64,000 nucleotides of DNA from Prorocentrum cordatum. Taxonomy: Eukaryota; Sar; Dinophyceae; Prorocentrales; Prorocentraceae. Within the stretch, counting starts at the first letter, position 1. Every line of letters begins with the position of its first letter. The stretch is from positions 91,177 to 155,176 of the forward strand of contig CAUYUJ010020529.1 of assembly GCA_963575745.1 (NCBI GenBank). The letters run 5' to 3'. Made by a program: the position numbers and the translations under genes. Under the pieces are notes generated by a model. That model did no database searches. It was not told the origin of the DNA and saw only the letters and a program-made list of their open reading frames with translations. This document shows positions 1 to 11,528 of the stretch, piece by piece.

Positions 1-860
1 TGGGCCGTCTTGGGGCGATCTTGGAGGCCTCTTGGGCCGTCGTGGAACGTCCGGAAGACGAAAACACGATAATGCTAAAGTCATAGGAAAACCAAGTGGA
101 CATATGCAAGTTTGACCTGGTGGGGCCCTCTTAGGGGGCGTCTCGAAGGCTTCTTGAGCCATCTCGTGGCCATCTTGCAGTCTTGGACTGATTTTTCGGC
201 AATTCGGGGTCTTCTTGGACCGCATTGCGGGCCTCTTGGGACTGGCGGACGGTCCTCCGGTTTTCTATGGTTTTCGACTCCTCGGGCCCCGCTGGAGACT
301 CTTGGGATATCTCGGAGTCGTCTTGGAGCCTTTTCGGGGCTCTTTGGGCATTTGGATGTTCTAGGGCTTTCGGTTTTGATTATTTTTAGGCGTCTTGAGC
401 CGTCTGGAGGCCGAACTGAACCCTGGAAAGCCAAACAAGGGAGGACAATGTTCTGAGCCAACGCACTGCGAAGGGGGCCCTAGAAGCATTCAAGAAGGCG
501 TAACGGACAGCAGCTGTGCATTCTAACACGCCCCACCATGCCGCTGGCGCGGTGCGGGATTTTCAAGCAAGAGTAGGAGATGAGGAGGAGGGGGAGGCGG
601 ACCAGAGTTAACCCAAGATGCATCAACGATGCTGCCATACGCCCACCCGCCCCAAGTCCCCTCCTCCTAAGCCCCCACAGTGATCACTTTTTCACTGCGG
701 GAGGTACTCCCATGAAAGACGAGCGCTAATGGTCTTGCAATGCAGGCCAGAGCTCCGTTTTGAAAGCGAGTTGCCATCCATGCGTTAGCTACAAAGGCGG
801 TGTCGAGGCAGGATCATAAGGTTCTGCGACGTAGTCAGCATGAGCCTCGCTCTCACAAAG
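1..860. other. No gene recognised
   Basis: GC-rich sequence with short degenerate direct repeats built on 'tcttggg' and 'gcctctt' up to about position 420. Open frames on both strands here are short and have no recognisable motif. I see no gene, RNA or mobile element end. Confidence 0.5.
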
Positions 861-864
861 GTCA

Positions 865-1420
865 GTTCTCAATCCGTGCAATGGTTCTCCAATTTGCGAT
901 GTATGGTCGTAGACACTAAGGGAGTCTCAAGGGAGAGCCCCGATTTGAAAAGGAGCCGCACTCTATCTGTGTGACCACGAACAGTTCGTTTCAATAACCG
1001 ATGCGTACTCCATCCGTGCAACTGTGAAGATCTGTTCGACGAGTGTGCGCGGTGCTGGGGCGAGAGCCACATTTTGAATTTGCATGCAGCTTTCACGACG
1101 AATGTGCGCGGCGCTAAGATGACAACCACATTTTGGAAACGACTCCCATTCATCCGTGCAGCTGCTGGTAGCTTTTAAACCAGATGTGCGCGGCGCCATG
1201 GCGAGAGCCACATTTTTACAAAGACCCCCCTCCAATCGTGTAAGCGTTCGAAGTTTATGAGGCGAAGTAGTGCGGCGCTGAGGCGAGCGCCACATTCTGA
1301 AAACGATTCCTCCATCCGTGTAATTTTCGATAGCTTCTGAGACAATAGTGCCGGGCGCTGAGGCGAACACCATATTTGTTTGAACACTTCCCCCCGTCTA
1401 TCCATGTAGTTGGTAGTTTT
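865..1420. repeat. Degenerate minisatellite, units of about 56-83 bp
   Basis: At least five diverged units share the pattern 'tccatccgtgca', then 'gtgcgcggcgct', then 'gcgagagccacatttt'. The 'gtgcgcgg'-like block recurs near 1046, 1102, 1184, 1268 and 1347. The minus-strand open frames over it differ from unit to unit and are not a protein family. This is a non-coding tandem repeat that has drifted. Confidence 0.7.
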
Positions 1421-1613
1421 TTTTGTTTCTTTTCAAATTTTGCGGTCATAAGCGGGGGGGGAAGTCTCAGGCGAAACGCCTGGCCCATTCTACCACCGAC
1501 ACGTCTGATGGCTAGACGACGCGGGTTTACGTGTGAGGAAGGGACGCAGGAGGGGAATGGGGATGAGGAGGGGATGGGGCTGGGGATCGGGATCGGGATG
1601 GGGATGGGGATGT

Positions 1614-2151
1614 GAAGGATGATGATGATTATGATGATGTTGACGATGCTGATGTTGATGATGCTGATGATGATGATGCTGATGCTGATGCTGATGCTGA
1701 TGCTGCTGATGATGAGGATGGTGACGCTGATGATGATAAGGTTGATGATGCTGATGATGATGCCTGTGATGATGATGCTGATGAGGATGATGATGGTGCT
1801 GCTGCTGCTGCTGATGATGATGCTGATGCTGATGATGATGCTGCTGTTGATGATGATGCTGCTGTTGCTGATGCTGCTGCTGATGCTGATGGTGGTGGTG
1901 GTGGTGAGGATGATGGTGATGGTGATGATGATGGTGCTGATGCTGAAGCTGATGCTGCTGATGATGATGATTCTGATGGTGGTGGTGATGATGATGCTGA
2001 TTGTGATGATGCTTATGCTGCTGCTGCTGATTTGGATGATGATGCTCATGGTGCTGATGGTGCTGCTGATGCTGATGATGCTGTTGTTGATGATGATGCT
2101 GATGCTGCTGATGATGATGATGATGACGATGATGATGATGATGATGATGAT

Positions 2152-2206
<55 letters not shown>

Positions 2207-2276
2207 TTGCTGATGATGATGATAATGCTGATGATGATGGTGGTGGTGGTGATGATGATGATGCCGATACTGACTG

Positions 2277-2311
<35 letters not shown>

Positions 2312-2348
2312 CTGATGCTGATGCTGATGCTGCTGCTGATGATGCTGG

Positions 2349-2398
<50 letters not shown>

Positions 2399-2441
2399 GT
2401 GATGGTGACGATGATGATGCTGCTGCTGATGATGATGGTGC

Positions 2442-2480
<39 letters not shown>

Positions 2481-2690
2481 GGATGAGGATGAGGATGATG
2501 ATGAGGATGAGGATGAGGATGAGGATGAGGATCAGGATGAGGATGATGATGAGGATGACATGGATGACGATCATGACGAGGATGACGAGTATGACGAGGA
2601 TGAGGAGGATGACAAGGAGGGGAGGAGGAGGAGGAAGAGGAGGAGGAGGAGGAGGAGGAGGAGCAGAAGGAGGAGGAATTATCCAGGAGG
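1614..2690. repeat. 1.1-kb GAT/GCT trinucleotide microsatellite with a GAG-rich tail
   Basis: Almost uninterrupted GAT and GCT triplets with GGT and GAG variants. From about 2555 it grades into (GAG)n and (GAGGAT)n. The period of three keeps several frames open at once, giving poly-Asp, poly-Met/Leu, poly-His and poly-Ile readings. That is a consequence of the repeat and not evidence of a protein. Confidence 0.9.
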
Positions 2691-3310
2691 TTAGACAACC
2701 GTAAAAGGGACAGCCAGTGGGAGAGGGGGGAGGGGAAATCAGGAGGGGGTGGCATCGGAAGCTTTTTGTTCCTAGGCGGGCTGTGACGGCCACGCCTGGG
2801 CCTGCCGAGGGTACCTCCACAAATTCAGCCCTACAAATCTTCGGGCTCGGCCGCTGGCCCAGCTTGACGAGCATGAGCTTCAGCATGACGTGCCACTACG
2901 CTCCTCCCAAGCTCCTCTACCTCCGCACGGGCTTCGAAGCCAAATCGCAGGAGCATTGAGTCGATGCCCATCCGCATATCAGGGCCCGGCATCGAAAAGG
3001 GGGGAAGCTTTACACTTGAACCTGCATATCATCCTCCAGTGCCACGCCAACGGTGGCAGACCAACGTTCTCGGGTGGCCGCGGAGGAGACGCGACGCTGG
3101 GCTCGTCCAGGGCGACACGCGGGTCAGAAGGCGCAGGGGGCCTCTCAGACGCTTGCGAGCCGTGTAGGCTGCTACCTTTTATCTCGCGGCGCCCCCGGCA
3201 AGGCTTGCACATGCCTTTCTGGTGGGGCTGCGCAGCAAAACCCGTAGCATGTCGTGCAGAGAAGGATCGGGTCTCCTCCAGGACCCCACCCTCTAGGATA
3301 GCATTGCGGG
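2691..3310. other. No gene recognised
   Basis: Mixed-composition GC-rich DNA between two microsatellites. Several 60-140-residue open frames overlap on both strands. None has a recognisable domain or a consistent coding signal. Confidence 0.4.
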
Positions 3311-3312
3311 AT

Positions 3313-3432
3313 TATGGAGGATGAGGAGGAGGAGGACGAAGAGGAGGAGGAGAAGGAGGAGGAGGAGGAGGAGCGAGGAGGAGGAGCGAGGAGGAGGTGG
3401 TGGCGAAGGAGGAGGAGGAGGAGGAGGAGGGG
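3313..3432. repeat. (GGA)n microsatellite
   Basis: Purine-only triplet repeat. Similar GGA/TCC tracts recur at 4709-4782, 7328-7418, 29585-29740, 50083-50285, 51395-51515 and at the window end (63972-64000). Confidence 0.9.
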
Positions 3433-3938
3433 CATGCCCGCCGCCGCCCGTCCCCACCCTCCCCATTCTTCCAGAGGACGAGGAGCGCGACGAGATGCAG
3501 CAGCACCGTCGGCAGGTGTGGGAGCTGCTGAGCCAGAGCCAGGTCGGGGGTAACGATAGGGGGGGATCGACATAGGGGGGGGATGCAACGACCCCCAATC
3601 GCCCATTACTCGCCGATAGGGGCCCGATAGCCCCAACCTGCACAGGAAGGTGCGGATTCACTATCGGGGGCCCATCGCCGATCTATGGGCGATGTATCGC
3701 CGATTCCAGGTCGATGCATCCCCGCTGTGCAAGTCCCCCCTATCGCTGCCCACCACCAGGGTAGCCAAGAGCAGCAGCCTGTCCAGCAGCAGACGATCAG
3801 GACGCTGGGCAGCCCGAGTGGGGCCGCGTGCAGCAAAGCGCGTATGCACACGCGCTGGACGTGGGGGAGCGCGGAAAGCGCACATGCGGGAGTGCGGACA
3901 GACATGCGCGTCCGTTTGCGGACAAGGGCACACTACTC

Positions 3939-4102
3939 TCAGGAGGGAAAACCACACAGACACAATTAATCGACGATTCCCCATAAAATATGGGACAAAA
4001 ATGGGAAGTGGGGGGGAAGGCAAAAACCCAGAAAGTATATGGAAATATAGGGGGAATCCTGATATTTGTGTGTATTTGTTTGTCTGTCCCGGGGCCCCTT
4101 CA
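3939..4102 (+). mobile_element. Short interspersed element, '163-bp family', copy A
   Basis: Starts TCAGGAGGG and ends GGCCCCTTCA. The AT-rich interior carries paired 'aaatatggg' motifs. It is flanked by TACTC on the left (3934-3938) and TACCC on the right (4103-4107), a 5-bp target duplication with one transition. Three more copies in the same orientation lie at 50604, 52913 and 56980. It has no coding capacity, so it is a non-autonomous element. The transposase family is not visible. Confidence 0.85.
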
Positions 4103-4107
4103 TACCC

Positions 4108-5900
4108 TTTCTGCCGCATCCCCGCGTCCAGGATCCGGGTCGCCCAGGCTCCGAAGGAGGAGGAGGGCAGGGACGCATGCACGGAAGGAGGGAGGGGGGG
4201 GGGACGACAAGCGAGGGCCGAGAGGCGGGGGCGGAGGGCGCAGGGGAGGCGAGCGGCAGGAAGAGACGGCCGAGGTAACGCGGGCGAGGGGGCCAGGGCA
4301 CGTGCGCCGCTCGCGGCTGCCCTCTTAGGCGTCTGCCTAGATGTCGGGCAGGCGCCGGCGGTGTAACTTTTGTGAGACACGGTCAATGGAGAGGAGACGT
4401 ATTGCTGACTAGTTGCCAGATGTCTAACGCATGTGTGAAATTTGTTTCTGGAAACATGTTCCGAGCATGCTCGACGCGTGCAGAATCTGTTTTATAGAGA
4501 CGTGCTTAATGCAGTCATGGAACGATTAGAGTGTCCATTGCCATGGCATCCATACGTGTGACGCCCCGCCCCCGGGGACGGCGGAGCGGCCCGCGACGGC
4601 GCGCCTGCACGTGGCGTGCACGGGGCTGTGCAGCCGCACGCGAAGTGCACGGTCGCCCAGATGCGCGGGCCGCGCACGGCCGCGCACGGCAGTGGGCCGT
4701 GCATAGCCGCTCCTCCTCCTCCTCCTCTTCCTCCTCCTCCTCCTCCTCCTCCTTCTTCTCCTCCTCCTCCTCCTCCTCCTCCTCCCTAGGGTTCGTGGCG
4801 CTTTCCCCGGGGGCCGCGGTGCTCCGCCATGGGTCGGGAGCCTTGACGTGTCAATGCAAACAGGGGTCAGCCAGAGCGCCGGATCTTGCAGGATCCTGCA
4901 GGGCCAGGGTCGTATTGGCCCGGGTTTGGGTGCAGGATCCTGCGCACTGGCCCGGGTTTGGGTGCAGGACCTTGCAGGATTTTGCAAGGCCTGACTGGCC
5001 CAGGTCTGGATTGACCCGGGTCAGAAGATCCCCGAGCTCCGAACGAGCACCTGCGCCCGTGCACGCACGTTGGCGAACGTGGGTGCGGAATGGACGTTGG
5101 GGGGGGTCGGAGTGGGTGGTGAGGACTGGGGAGGATATCGTATGGCTGGGGCCACGACATCTCACCGATGCCATGGCCCTCTCTTCTTCTCCCAATATGT
5201 CCCCCTGCCCCCCCTGCTGTCCGCCCACATGCCCTGCGCCATGATGCGCGACCCCCGTCTTCGTGGCCCCGACAGCTGGGGTCGAAGAATCACGCCGCAT
5301 CGGCGATGCGACGCGCTGCAGAGCCCGATTTTCTTCACCCCGACGTCCTCGATGCATCCCTGATGCAATGGCGGTGCGGTGCGCTATCCCGACCCCGTCT
5401 GCTCTGGCCCCATCTGGGCGGCCTCCACAGGAGCCCGCAGGCCCGGCAGCAGACCTGGAAGCGGTCGCAGGTGGTCCCAGAGATGCAGCAGGACGAGTTC
5501 CTGCCAGCAGATGCCGCGGGCAGCGAGGACAGACGGGATCTGCCCGCCATGAAGGAAGAGGGTCCTGAGGGAGGCAGGTCTCAAGGGTTCTCGCAGTCTC
5601 TGGCCGCCTGGGGCCCTCCGCGCCCTCCACGGGCCCCTGGACCGTCAACAAAAATTTGCAGGGCGTAAGGCTGGTCTTGGGCAAGGCCCCTGGGTTCCAA
5701 GTCCCGGTTCCCTCAGGACCCGTTTCCTTCGTGCCAGGCCCGGCCACCCGAGCCCTGCCCATGCCTCTTCTCCGTCTTGCCCTCCCCCCTTTCTCTTCTT
5801 CTGCTGCTTACGCGACTGCGCACAGGCATGCGTGCACATTCACGTTCAACCAGCCAGGGGCCGACAGAGAGGGTGGATGGGTCTTAGTAGATCTCACGCA
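4108..5900. other. No gene recognised; TCC microsatellite and short degenerate repeats
   Basis: Contains the (TCC)n tract at 4709-4782 and, at 4870-5020, degenerate copies of 'gggtttgggtgcagga' interleaved with 'cttgcaggat'. Open frames are GC-rich shadows. No domain or splice pattern was recognised. Confidence 0.4.
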
Positions 5901-8077
5901 CGGTTTGTCATTATAAAATCACATCATTGGCAACATCGTGAGTACCATCGTGAGTGCCATCCTCACCTGGGAAACGCGTGCCGTAATATTGCACATATCC
6001 GGCGGGGTACGATGCCAAAGGAAGGCCCCCAGTTCGGGGGCAGCAAGCCTCAATGGTGGGGCCAGGGAAGTCCCCGAGGGCCGGGCCGACTTCCAGGCCG
6101 CCTCCGCCCCGATCGTGCCCGAAGGGCACCAGCAGGCCCGAGGAGAGCGCGCGTATCGGAGGTTGATAGAGACACCCCGCCCTTGCCAAGTCGATGATCG
6201 AAGTGCCCTCTTTCGTTTCTCGAGCGGGCGTCGCGGCCGCAGCCTCTGCGGTCGGTCTGGTCCCAGTCTGTTTTCACTAAAAGGTGCTCTGCTGCAGGGG
6301 ACTCTGTCCCCCCCCTCCCCCCCCCAGAGAGTAAGGGACACGAGGCCTCCCGAGGGGCCCAGCGACAGCTTGGACGCCTCCAAGAGGCTCTCAAACGGGC
6401 CCCAGGGGCCCGCCGAGGACTTCTTGAGAGAGGCCCACCCTGAGAGCAGCCTTCGTTCATTCTCTGCTGCTCTGCATGATTGCCGCGTGCTCCCCTTTCC
6501 AGAGCAAGAGCTGCCAAGACTGCCCAAGAGGCCCGCCAGATCGCACCAAGACGGTTTACGGGCCCCAAGACGTTCTGGGTCACACCACGTCTGGTTTCGG
6601 TAGCGCTTGCCTGGCATCATAAACACGCGTCTTCACCGCGAGGAAAAATAAAACAGAAGGGAGCAAGACTTTCCAAGATGCCCCTCCAGACGACCACCAC
6701 ACGGCCTCGAGAGACCCCTGGACACGTCGCCTGACACATCCCCTTGGGCCCCGAGACAACCCTCAGAGAGTCTTCGAGAAGGCACCCAGAACGACCCTCC
6801 GTTCCAAGCTTGTCTAACAAATTCAGTGTGCACGGCCGTTTGTCCCAGGCAGCTCTAAGGTCTCCCGTGCCACCCCCCTGATCCCGAGTGTAGCCCCCTC
6901 AGTGGTCCGCGAATGGTTCAGGATCGCCTCCCTGATGCCTCCGCAGCAGCCAGCGCAACAGCCCTGCTGGCTCGCAGCAGGACTTGACAAGAGAGGTGGT
7001 CGCATGTCGAAGGCATCGACCCCCACCCTGAGCAGATCGTAGGATAAAACGACCTGTTGCGCAGGTTGAACTGCTTGAGTGGGCAGCGAGAGAGAGATTC
7101 CTGATGCCTCCACATGCGCATGCACCGAATGCGTTCTGAAAGTGCTCTCTCCGTGCTTCCAGTTGTCCTCGAGGCGTGGACGATGCAAATGGTACGCCGA
7201 GCGGATGACCTCTGCCGTGGGTTACCTCATCCCTCTTCCTTCCTGCAATTCGTGCTCGCTTCGCTCATTCCGCCGGTCCATGTTGCATCTCTGTTGTTTT
7301 CTGTTGGCGTGCTCGTGGCGAGCAAGAAGGAAGAGGAGGAAGATGAAGTGGAGGAGGAGGAGGAGGAGGAGGGGGAGGAGGAGGAGAGGAGGAGGAGGAG
7401 GAGGAGGAGGAGGAGGATGCATCTCGATTTCTTCTTGGGGCACTCTCGGGACCAGATGGTGACGTGGACAAGACGCGTTGTCAAGAGGCTTCGTACTCTT
7501 GAGCTTTCACTGGGGATTCTTCTACGTCTCTGTGTGCGACGATGTCGCAGACGCTGCAGCAAGTTCTTTCTGGCCCCTGAGACGTCCATCACTGCACCCT
7601 GCGGTGATTGATTACGTGCGCAATCTTCGATTGGCCTAGTTGTAGATGTGTGTAGCATCTATCAAGTAACTCACACGCCAACCTGTGAGTGACATGTGAC
7701 ATTCTCAGTGGTGACGCCCGTCGATCCTGAGGCCACCGTGTGCCCGCATTCCATCTCTTGCCAGCGCGATGGAAGTGTGTTGGAAGAGGTGATCACCATT
7801 CAAATCCGTAAGGGCTTCGCCCCCTGTCGCCGGCCCCCTCTCTCGGAGAATGGGCCATGGAAGAGCTAAGTCATGAGGCTTTGGCGCTGTCGTGCAACAG
7901 TATCGGAACTTCATGCGAGGCCGATTCGCAATCGGCAAAACCAACTGATCACAAGAGGGGTTACCACACAGGGCGATTGGTAAGACGTGTATGGTTTACG
8001 AGCTTGGTTACCACACCTGGGGATTAAAGGGCCGAGGGAGTACTCGCAGTTTGGGTTACCACGCCTTGCGATGGATG
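5901..8077. other. No gene recognised
   Basis: GC-rich DNA with a (GAG)n tract at 7328-7418. A stretch near 7804-7835 ('atccgtaagggcttcgcccc') recurs near 60063, so it is probably part of a dispersed repeat. Minus-strand frames at 7227-7944 read plausibly in places but show no motif I can name. Confidence 0.35.
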
Positions 8078-8817
8078 TGCGTGAGGGGTGGCACCGAATT
8101 TCAGAAATGTGGCAAATCCCCTGTGTTTTTGGACCCTGACCCCGCGGATCTGCGTGAGGGGTGGCACCGAATTTCAGAAATGTGGCAAATCCCATGTGTT
8201 TTTGGACCCTGACCCCGCGGATCTGCGTGAGGGGTGGCACCGAATTTCAGAAATGTGGCAAATCCCATGTGTTTTTGGACCCTGACCCCGCGGATCTGCG
8301 TGAGGGGTGGCACCGAATTTCAGAAATGTGGCAAATCCCATGTGTTTTTGGACCCTGACCCCGCGGATCTGCGTGAGGGGTGGCACCGAATTTCAGAAAT
8401 GTGGCAAATCCCATGTGTTTTTGGACCCTGACCCCGCGGATCTGCGTGAGGGGTGGCACCGAATTTCAGAAATGTGGCAAATCCCCTGTGTTTTTGGACC
8501 CTGACCCCGCGGATCTGCGTGAGGGGTGGCACCGAATTTCAGAAATGTGGCAAATCCCATGTGTTTTTGGACCCTGACCCCGCGGATCTGCGTGAGGGGT
8601 GGCACCGAATTTCAGAAATGTGGCAAATCCCCTGTGTTTTTGGACCCTGACCCCGCGGATCTGCGTGAGGGGTGGCACCGAATTTCAGAAATGTGGCAAA
8701 TCCCATGTGTTTTTGGACCCTGACCCCGCGGATCTGCGTGAGGGGTGGCACCGAATTTCAGAAATGTGGCAAATCCCTTGTGTTTTTGGACCCTGACCCC
8801 GCGGATCTGCGTGAGGG
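8078..8817. repeat. 73-bp satellite, 10 near-identical head-to-tail copies
   Basis: The unit runs from 'tgcgtgaggggtggcaccga' through a run of five T to 'gaccccgcggatc'. Copies start every 73 bp. The only variation I can see between complete units is one base in 'aatccc[C/A/T]tgtg', which reads C A A A A C A C A T in order. 73 is not a multiple of three and the frame is lost at each unit boundary, so the repeated 65-70-residue open frames are not real. There are no spacers, so it is not CRISPR. Confidence 0.95.
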
Positions 8818-9557
8818 GCGTCGATTTCGAGCCCCCCCAGCAATTCAGACAACGCGCCCAGGGGGTGCTAAAAATCCCGTTTGGGCTTCCCCCCCCCTCG
8901 CGCGGTCAATCATCTAGTTACAGTAACCAGCAAGAAGCAGAACTGTAACACTGGAAACTACAACCTACGACTGGTACAGGAAACTGCGAACCTCGCGCCT
9001 ACAGCCTGGTGGCCCCACAAGGGGGCCGGCGGATTTCTATTTACAGGGGATCGATTGTCTTTGCCTCTTGAGGCCCTCTTGGGGGTCTCTTGGTGCCTTC
9101 TTGGGCGTCTTGGGGACGTCTTGACCAGTGTTCATTTTGGATGGTCTTGAGGCCTTTCCGGCGTGTTGGCGCCCGTATGGAGCTATCTTAGAAGGTTGAT
9201 TGAGCATCTTGGCGGCCACTAGAGGTGGATCGGAGGCTCCGAGGACCCCAGAAGTGCGTTGGGGAATTCGTGTGCCCCTCCTTTGGTGGGATTTTGGACC
9301 CCACGGGAAGGTTTCGAAAGGGGAAGGGCAAGCGGGGGTCGGCGGATTCATCCACCGCCACCGTCTCCCTTCTCCCACCTCCCTCCTCTAGCCACTTTTT
9401 TCTTCGTTGCCACTTTGTCGCTGTTCATCCCCCCCTCCCCCTGGTTTGACTCCACACCCCCTTCATCCTGACCTTCCCCTCATCACCACTGGTGGCGGAA
9501 ACGGTTTGCCTGCGAACGGCAGCGGGGCAAATCATTATATCCCTTTTTTTCTCCCGA

Positions 9558-9591
<34 letters not shown>

Positions 9592-9990
9592 CAGTGCCTT
9601 CATCCCAGTCCGGAAGCCGAGACTCACCATGATTTCAGACTCCAGCGCGCGGGCTTCCAAGCAAAGGACATGATTCTTCGAAAGAGCGCTTTCTGCCGCT
9701 ACTGGCAAGCCCCCCCCCCCCCCCCTGGTTCGAACCAGGGAGGGGGAGCTAAAACAGCATCCTATTCCGAATCAGGGTCCGAATCAGGGGGGGGACCCCG
9801 AAAATGGGATACATCACCACCAACTAGGACGGATTCCAACTTTCGGTACCAATCCAAAGCAGTTGGTGACAATTACAACCGCTTCGGAAGCTTCTGCGGT
9901 TCATTAAAGGTTGCTTCGAGGTTCCTTAGCGACCCCTCAGCGGCTCCGTGGAGGCTGTTTACCGGCCCCCTAGAGTTTCCTTCGATGTTC
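8818..9990. other. No gene recognised; (TA)n tract
   Basis: Non-coding-looking DNA with a (TA)n microsatellite at 9561-9591 and a C-run near 9711-9724. Open frames are short and overlapping, without motifs. Confidence 0.4.
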
Positions 9991-10690
9991 CTTCAAGGAA
10001 CTTCAAGGAATTCTGAAGGATTCTATATGACTTCTGAGGTTTCTGTGGGATTTCTGAGGATTCCCGAAGGAGTTTGGAAGATCTCTAAAACGGAGTTCTG
10101 AAGGAGTTCTGCAGGATTCCTGGGGATGTCTGAGGAATCCTAAGGATCCCCGACGCTTCCCGAGGATCTCTAAGAGATGTCTAAAGGATTTCTCAGGGTT
10201 CCTCCAGGATTGTAAAGGATTCCTGAAGGATTCTTATGGGATTCTTGAAGGATGCCTGCGACCTCCACAGGGATTCTCGAGGATTTTTTCTGATTCTGGA
10301 GGATTCCTGAGGGTTCCTGAAGACATTCCTGAGGACCCCTGAAGGATTTCGCAGGCTTGCGTCTGGATTTCTGGAGATTCCTGAGGATTCCCGAATGATG
10401 TTCAGGGTTCCTGATGTTTTTTTTTTTTTTTTTTTTTTTTTTTTTGAAAATGATGGATATCTGAAAATCGCGAAAGATTCCTGGGGATGTCTGAGGATTC
10501 CTGATGGATGCCCAAAGGATACGCGAGGAGTCCTGAGGAGTCCTGAGGGTTCCTGAAGGAGTCCTCAAGGATTTCTCAGGGTTGTTGAACGATGCTTCAG
10601 GGTTCTTGTGTTTTCCGCACAACCACAAGGATTTCGGTGGATTCATGCAGGATTGTTGAAGGATACCAGCCGTATCTTTAATTACAGCAC
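9990..10690. repeat. Degenerate short repeat built on TTCCTGAGGATTC, with poly-T
   Basis: Dozens of diverged ~10-15-bp copies of 'ttcctgaggattc' or 'gaaggattcctga'. A run of 29 T sits at 10417-10445. The long minus-strand frame across it is Asn/Pro/Lys-rich because of the repeat and is not a gene. Confidence 0.75.
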
Positions 10691-10837
10691 TTCTGAAGGA
10701 TTTGTTTTGCGGGTTCTTCAGGGGGATTCCTGAGGCTTTCGCGCCCTCGGGGGGTCGGGGAGCTCCCGAACCCATGAGGAGGGAGAGCGCGGCCCAACGA
10801 TTCCGATCCCATGAGGAGGAAGACCCCGAGGGCTACG

Positions 10838-11268
10838 CTTTCAATGAAAACGTTTCGTGCCTTCGGGGACTCGGTCGGCCCCCGAACCCATGGGGAGGGA
10901 CAGGGGTGGCGGATGGGTCGCTTTGCCCCGCGCCGCTGCCGCCGAGTCGTTCGGTTCCCGCCTCCTTCTCTTGCGGGCGCGGGCCCCCCCAAACCCCCGA
11001 GGACGACGCTTCCTATGGAAGCGTTTCGTGCCCTCGTGGGCCCAGATCGCTCTCGAGCCCACGGGGAGGGAAGGATGGCCGAACGAGTCGCCTTGCCCTC
11101 CGCCGCCGCCGCCGAGTCTTTTGGCCCCCGCCTCCTATCTTGGTGTCTCGGGATCCCCCCAAACCCCGAGGGCGACGCTTCCAATGGAAGCGTTTCGTGC
11201 CCTCGGGGGTTCGGAGAGCCTCCAAATCCATGGGCAGGGCGAGGATGGCTGAACGAGTCGCCTCCCCC
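10838..11268. repeat. Tandem repeat, period about 170 bp, ~2.5 units
   Basis: The block 'cgtttcgtgcc' recurs at 10851, 11022 and 11191 (spacings 171 and 169). It is followed each time by '(a/c)tgggagggc', 'gaacgagtcgcct' and 'ccgccgccgccg'. The third unit is cut after 'gtcgcctccccc' at 11268 by the LTR retrotransposon and resumes at 29254 with 'tccgccgccgccgcc'. This identifies the insertion site. Confidence 0.8.
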
Positions 11269-11464
11269 TGTGCATGGAACCCGTGTAATACCCTCATATA
11301 TACTCCTTATCCTTACCTCTCCCGCACCTGGCCGTTTGGGCTCAGGTACTGAGTTGGAGCGATCGTACCTTGATCGCTTGGGAGGGAAAGATATCCATCT
11401 ATCCCTCCATCTCTCTACCAACGGATCAGGGGTTCTGTACTCTTGTACTTCAACCCCATACACA
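11269..11464 (+). repeat. 5' LTR of the giant copia element
   Basis: 196 bp, TGTGCATGG...CATACACA. It contains 'tcatatatact', a possible TATA-like region, and 'ggccgtttgggctcagg', which resembles the 3' part of the dinoflagellate spliced leader. Across the whole length only one base differs from the 3' LTR. The first base after it starts 'ggttatcag', a weak match to a primer-binding site for initiator tRNA-Met (family pattern TGGTATCAG). Confidence 0.95.
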
Positions 11465-11528
11465 GGTTATCAGCCCTTTAACGCTCACCTTCACCGACTC
11501 GCCCGCGGTGACCTTGCATGCGAGCCCA

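Noticed and set aside
1255-2886. Long open frames giving poly-His, poly-Ile, poly-Asp and poly-Met proteins
   Set aside because: All arise from one GAT/GCT microsatellite. Several frames on both strands are open at once and none has non-repetitive coding flanks.
8078-8817. CRISPR array or repeated 65-70-residue gene
   Set aside because: The units are contiguous, with no spacers, and 73 bp breaks the frame at each unit.
10170-11463. Minus-strand proteins over the TTCCTGAGGA and 170-bp repeats
   Set aside because: Composition follows the repeats, and the frames extend into the LTR, which is non-coding on that strand.
11465-11482. Confident primer-binding site for initiator tRNA-Met
   Set aside because: 'ggttatcag' resembles the usual site but needs a one-base gap, too weak to list as a separate feature.
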